Origin: an uncultured Eubacteriales bacterium
Lineage (GTDB): Bacteria; Bacillota; Clostridia; Christensenellales; CAG-138
Assembly (NCBI GenBank): GCA_902761365.1
Contig: CACWJZ010000001.1
Location: 86,088-150,087 of the forward strand
Reading direction: 5' to 3'
DNA length: 64,000 nucleotides
Each line of letters starts with the position of its first letter. Within the stretch, counting starts at the first letter, position 1. The translations under genes were made by a program, and so were the position numbers. Below are positions 60,453 through 64,000 of the stretch, piece by piece. The notes beneath the pieces were generated by a model. The model was not told where the DNA came from. It did no database searches and saw only the letters and a program-made list of their open reading frames with translations.

Positions 60453-63400
60453 GTACCAGATAGCCGTCAAGATCGCTGGAAAGATAGATCATTCTTTCAC
60501 AGCAGCGATGGCACAGGCCTCCGGCGCGATGGGTGTTCTGGGCGGCGTCGGCCGTGTGATCGGCAACAGCGTGAAGATTGCCGGGGCCGCCTATGCCGCC
60601 GTAGCCGGCGGCGTTGCTGCGGTGGGAGCCGCAAGCATAAAGACCGGCTCTGAATTCGAGAAATCCATGTCCTCGCTTGCGGCCACCGCAAACGCAAACG
60701 AGGATCAGTACGCTGCCCTTGAGGCGGCGGCCATGCAAGCGGGGCGCACCACGTCAAAGACGGCAAGCGAAAGCGCCCAGGCGCTGGAGTATATGGCCCT
60801 GGCTGGATGGAGTGTCCAGGATTCGATCCAGGGTCTCCCGTCCGTCCTGAAGCTATCAGAGGCCACGGGCATGGACCTGGCCTACGCTTCGGACCTGGTG
60901 ACGGATTCCATGTCCGCCCTGGGCGTGACGGTGGACCAGCTGCCCGGGTATTTGGATGTGGCCGCAAAGGCGAACAACAAGAGCAACCAAACGGCCCAGC
61001 AGCTGATGGAGGCATACCTCGGCGTTGGCGGCACCCTGCACAACTTGAACGTACCAATCGCCGAATCGGCAACCGCCCTCGGCGTTCTGGCCAATCGCGG
61101 CATCAAGGGGTCCGAGGGCGGCACCGCCCTCAATGCCATCATGGTCAACCTGACCACCGGCGCCGGAAAAGCCGGCAAGGCCATGAAGGACCTGGGCGTT
61201 TCAGCCTTCGACCAAAACGGGAACTTCATCGGTCTCGAGGCGACGCTGCAGCAGGTGAATACAGCCCTCCAGGGATGCACGGAGGAGCAGCGCAATGCGT
61301 ACCTGGCCGCCATCGGCGGCAAGACGCACGTCGATGCCTTGAACGCCCTGATGGCCGGCCTCAACACAGAGGTCAGGGACGGCGTGTCGGAATGGCAAGA
61401 CCTGCAGACGGAGCTGGAAAATTCCAAAGACGCCCTCGACACAATGAGGGATACAAAGCTGGACAACCTGGCCGGCGACGTGGCGACATTCACGTCCGCC
61501 CTGCAGGATGCGGGAATCAAGATATACAAACACCTGCAGGCGCCTCTGAGGAACGTCGTCAAGTTTGGGACCCAGCAGATCTACAACCTTTCGGATGCAC
61601 TCGTCAACGGCGGATTTCCGGCGTTTGCGACGGAGGTGGGAAAGGTCCTGGCCAACGTGCTGACAGAGGGGATGACCTTCGGTCAGCGATTCGTCGGAAT
61701 CGTGGCCATGGTAGCATCGGGGCTTTTGAGTGGCGTCCGCGAACAGGCGCCGCAGATCGCATCCGGCGCTGCCGGGCTTCTATCCACGCTCCTCCAGAGT
61801 TTCATGGGATTCTATGCGGACTTCTGGAGCACCGGCGCCCTGCTGTTCAAGGAATTCCTGAAGGGCCTGGACAGCGAGATGCCGAACATCATCCAGGCCG
61901 GCCTTCAGATGCTCCAGGACCTGAACGAAGGGCTCACAAGCCAGCTGCCCGAAATCCTATCCGTGGCCACGTCCATCGCGGCCCAGTTGATCCAGGGACT
62001 CGGGTCGTCCCTTCCGGAAGCGATAAGCCTGGGCGCGAACATTATCAGTCAGCTGATGATCGGCATCGGACAGGCAGCCCCCGAGCTGATGCCGCTGCTG
62101 GTTGACGCCGTCCTCCAGGCGGTGGCGGCCCTGGCGCAAGCGACCCCTCAGCTGATCGCTGCCGGCATCCAAATGGTCCAGGGCATCCTTCAGGGCATCC
62201 TCGCCGCTGCCCAGCAGCTCCTGACAGCAGGACCCGAACTGATCCTGAACGTGGTGAACGGCCTCCTCACGGCGCTACCCTCACTGATAGCGATGGGCGG
62301 ACAGGCGGTCTTGAGCTTCGTCCAGGGCATCCCGGCGGCCCTCCCCCAGCTGGTGGCGGGCGGTCAGCAGCTGATCAGCGGCCTATGCGACAGCCTGATC
62401 CAGAACCTTCCGTCCATCGTGGCCACGGCGCTCACGGTGGCGGCGCAGCTGGGAATCGCGCTATGCGAGGCCCTGCCGCAAGTCTTGACCGCAGTGGCGG
62501 AAGTTATCTTCTCGACGGACTGGCTGGCAGTCGGCGGTCAGATCATAAGCGCAATCGCGGATGGCTTCACCCAGGCGTTCCCGGAATTTTCGGCATCGTG
62601 CTCCGCTGCTTGGAGCGCGATCACGTCCACCGTTTCTGGCGCTTGGGAGTCGCTGACGACCACTGCCTCAGAAATCTGGGGAAATATTACGGGAGCAATC
62701 AGTGGCGCCGTCGATTCGGCCTCCAGCTGGCTCTCAGGCGCATGGAGCACGATCAGCAGCACCGCGACCACAACCTGGGACACGATCAGCAGCACCGCTT
62801 CCAGCGTTTGGGGTGGGATAACTGGTGCAATCAGCGGCGCTGTCGATTCGGCGCAGTCCACCGTATCCAGCGTATTCACCACGATCCAAACCACGATCAG
62901 CAATGCGGTGAACGGTGCATACTCCACCGTCAGCAGCATCTTTGAGTCGATCCACACAACGATTTCGAACAAGATCAACAGCGCAAAGGAAGCCGTGCAA
63001 ACCGCGATCGATGCCATAAAAGGGATATTCGATTTCAGCTGGTCGCTTCCGCCGCTTAAGCTGCCCCATTTTTCGATCACGGGCAGTTTCAGCCTGAACC
63101 CGCCATCGGTGCCCCACCTTTCGATTTCATGGTACAAGAAGGGCGCCATCCTGGACGGCGCTCAGATCTTCGGTGCCCAGGGGAACAACCTGCTGGGTGG
63201 CGGAGAGGCAGGGAAGGAAGCGGTCCTGCCGCTTGATGCCCTTTGGAGAGAGATGCGGGCCATTATGACGGAGGTCATGCAGGGCACCGGCGACGGTGGC
63301 AGCCTGAAGGCCCTGGCGGACAAGATCAACGCCTCCCTTGCCGGGAACGGCGCCGGTCTGAAGATCAGAGACCTCGTCAATCGGCTCACCGGCGAGGGCG

Positions 63401-63606
63401 ACGACGGACAGGGCAGGAGAGGCCCCGGGCTCGTCGCTGCAGGAGCCGGCGGCCCCGCCTATACGATCACCTATGCTCCGACCTTCCAATTCCTCGGCGA
63501 CGCACCGTCGCAGGAGGAGATGACGGAGGCGGCCAGAATGTCGCAGGAGGAATTCAACGACATGATGGACGATTGGGTGAAGCAGCATGACAGAAAGGAC
63601 TTCTGA
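60442..63606 (+). CDS. Phage tail tape measure protein
   Basis: 1054 aa, sets tail length and helps DNA injection. The N-terminal third has the TP901-type core: [40 protein letters not shown] and [20 protein letters not shown]. The middle contains long hydrophobic, repeated helices ([20 protein letters not shown] and similar). The region about 705-860 is Ser/Thr/Trp-rich with repeated SGAVDSA and TISSTAT units. The end returns to charged helices. RBS AAAGGAGG. Confidence 0.92.
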   Translation: MAGEYQIAVKIAGKIDHSFTAAMAQASGAMGVLGGVGRVIGNSVKIAGAAYAAVAGGVAAVGAASIKTGSEFEKSMSSLAATANANEDQYAALEAAAMQAGRTTSKTASESAQALEYMALAGWSVQDSIQGLPSVLKLSEATGMDLAYASDLVTDSMSALGVTVDQLPGYLDVAAKANNKSNQTAQQLMEAYLGVGGTLHNLNVPIAESATALGVLANRGIKGSEGGTALNAIMVNLTTGAGKAGKAMKDLGVSAFDQNGNFIGLEATLQQVNTALQGCTEEQRNAYLAAIGGKTHVDALNALMAGLNTEVRDGVSEWQDLQTELENSKDALDTMRDTKLDNLAGDVATFTSALQDAGIKIYKHLQAPLRNVVKFGTQQIYNLSDALVNGGFPAFATEVGKVLANVLTEGMTFGQRFVGIVAMVASGLLSGVREQAPQIASGAAGLLSTLLQSFMGFYADFWSTGALLFKEFLKGLDSEMPNIIQAGLQMLQDLNEGLTSQLPEILSVATSIAAQLIQGLGSSLPEAISLGANIISQLMIGIGQAAPELMPLLVDAVLQAVAALAQATPQLIAAGIQMVQGILQGILAAAQQLLTAGPELILNVVNGLLTALPSLIAMGGQAVLSFVQGIPAALPQLVAGGQQLISGLCDSLIQNLPSIVATALTVAAQLGIALCEALPQVLTAVAEVIFSTDWLAVGGQIISAIADGFTQAFPEFSASCSAAWSAITSTVSGAWESLTTTASEIWGNITGAISGAVDSASSWLSGAWSTISSTATTTWDTISSTASSVWGGITGAISGAVDSAQSTVSSVFTTIQTTISNAVNGAYSTVSSIFESIHTTISNKINSAKEAVQTAIDAIKGIFDFSWSLPPLKLPHFSITGSFSLNPPSVPHLSISWYKKGAILDGAQIFGAQGNNLLGGGEAGKEAVLPLDALWREMRAIMTEVMQGTGDGGSLKALADKINASLAGNGAGLKIRDLVNRLTGEGDDGQGRRGPGLVAAGAGGPAYTITYAPTFQFLGDAPSQEEMTEAARMSQEEFNDMMDDWVKQHDRKDF

Positions 63607-63619
63607 GGAGGAAGCGCCA

Positions 63620-63841
63620 ATGTTGTACGCATATACCACCGTATCGGGCGACACCTGGGACAGGATCGCCCTCGAGGTTTACGGCGACGAATTCCTGGTC
63701 GACTTCCTCCTGAAGGAGCCGAAAAACTTCCCGCTTCTGGACTATCAGGTGTTCCCGGCGGGCGTGACGGTCTACGTCCCGGAGCTCACGGTTTCGGATG
63801 CCTACGAGGACGCGGACACCCCCGCATGGAGGAAGGACTGA
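63620..63841 (+). CDS. Tail protein X (LysM-like)
   Basis: 73 aa from ATG 63620 (RBS GAGGAGG). YTTVSGDTWDRIALEVYGDE is the LysM-like fold of P2 gpX baseplate proteins, which follow the tape measure in myophages. Confidence 0.88.
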   Translation: MLYAYTTVSGDTWDRIALEVYGDEFLVDFLLKEPKNFPLLDYQVFPAGVTVYVPELTVSDAYEDADTPAWRKD

Positions 63842-63842
63842 G

Positions 63843-64000
63843 ATGGCAAAAGCAAGAAGGGCATCCGTGGCGATGCTCTACAACAAAAAGAGCACCGATG
63901 AGGCGGCGCGGTATTTCGGAGGTTTTACCTACACCGACGTCGCCTCCGGTTCCTCGGACAGCATCAGCGTCCAATTCAATGACCCGGACCGCCGGTGGAT
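63843..64000 (+). CDS. Baseplate hub / late control gene D-like protein (cut by window end)
   Basis: Only the first 52 residues are present, starting MAKARRASVAMLYNKKSTDE and then FTYTDVASGSSDSISVQFND. The match to gpD/baseplate hub N-termini (a strand-rich start with D-x-x-S-G-x-S-D) and the place after gpX support the call. The rest lies outside the window. Confidence 0.75.
   Translation, partial: MAKARRASVAMLYNKKSTDEAARYFGGFTYTDVASGSSDSISVQFNDPDRRW

Noticed and set aside
60442..63606. Ser/Thr repeats in the tape measure as a diversity-generating target
   Set aside because: No reverse transcriptase or template repeat in the window; such repeats are usual in tape measure proteins.

Overview
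The window looks like part of the chromosome of a fairly GC-rich, anaerobic, gut-type Clostridia (Bacillota; perhaps Oscillospirales or Christensenellales relatives). This is inferred from the gpmI-secG-smpB-ssrA order, a tetrahydrofolate-dependent histidine/purine catabolic locus with fhs and fchA, DUF6034-like lipoproteins, and an integrated Firmicutes-type myophage. No rRNA or species marker is present.

1-5.6 kb: the end of gpmI, then secG, smpB (its C-terminal tail is frameshifted) and ssrA (tmRNA). An AT-richer island follows ssrA. It holds a decayed type I restriction locus: a serine-recombinase C-terminal remnant, the last codons of hsdM, an intact hsdS, and an hsdR with a large internal deletion. 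5.6-17 kb: a GNAT acetyltransferase, an ADP-ribosylglycohydrolase, then two divergent purine-degradation operons: ade-xdhA-xdhB-xdhC (minus) and hydA-mocA-guaD (plus). 17-21 kb: tRNA-Val (damaged acceptor end), tRNA-Gln and two tandem lipoproteins. 21-28.2 kb: hutU (broken by a deletion), ftcD, fchA, hutI, fhs and mtnN. Together these could take purines and histidine to formimino-THF and recover ATP through formate release. A flavodoxin closes the host part.

29.17-64 kb: the left 35 kb of a prophage that runs off the window. In order it has a large serine recombinase at the boundary, a CI/Cro-type switch with three operators, and an early region (a SNF2-type helicase split by two inserted genes, HNH, SSB-like protein, 900-aa primase-helicase). 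An 8-copy iteron array comes next, then small genes including VRR-NUC and a phage S-adenosylmethionine synthetase, and a late regulator. A repeat-bearing non-coding stretch leads into the late genes: DNA methyltransferase, terminases, lysin, portal, protease, capsid, tail sheath and tube, a frameshifted tail chaperone, tape measure and baseplate start. Sheath plus tube genes indicate a contractile tail.

The most unusual item is a family of five interspersed elements (5.6, 17.5 and 29.0 kb). Each folds as nested helices whose arms differ between copies but keep pairing, around constant unpaired motifs (TAGTGAAT, AGAG, TGAGCGAG..CCGCAG). They sit directly beside perfect terminator-like hairpins and carry tRNA-3'-end-like borders. 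I do not recognise a named family for them.
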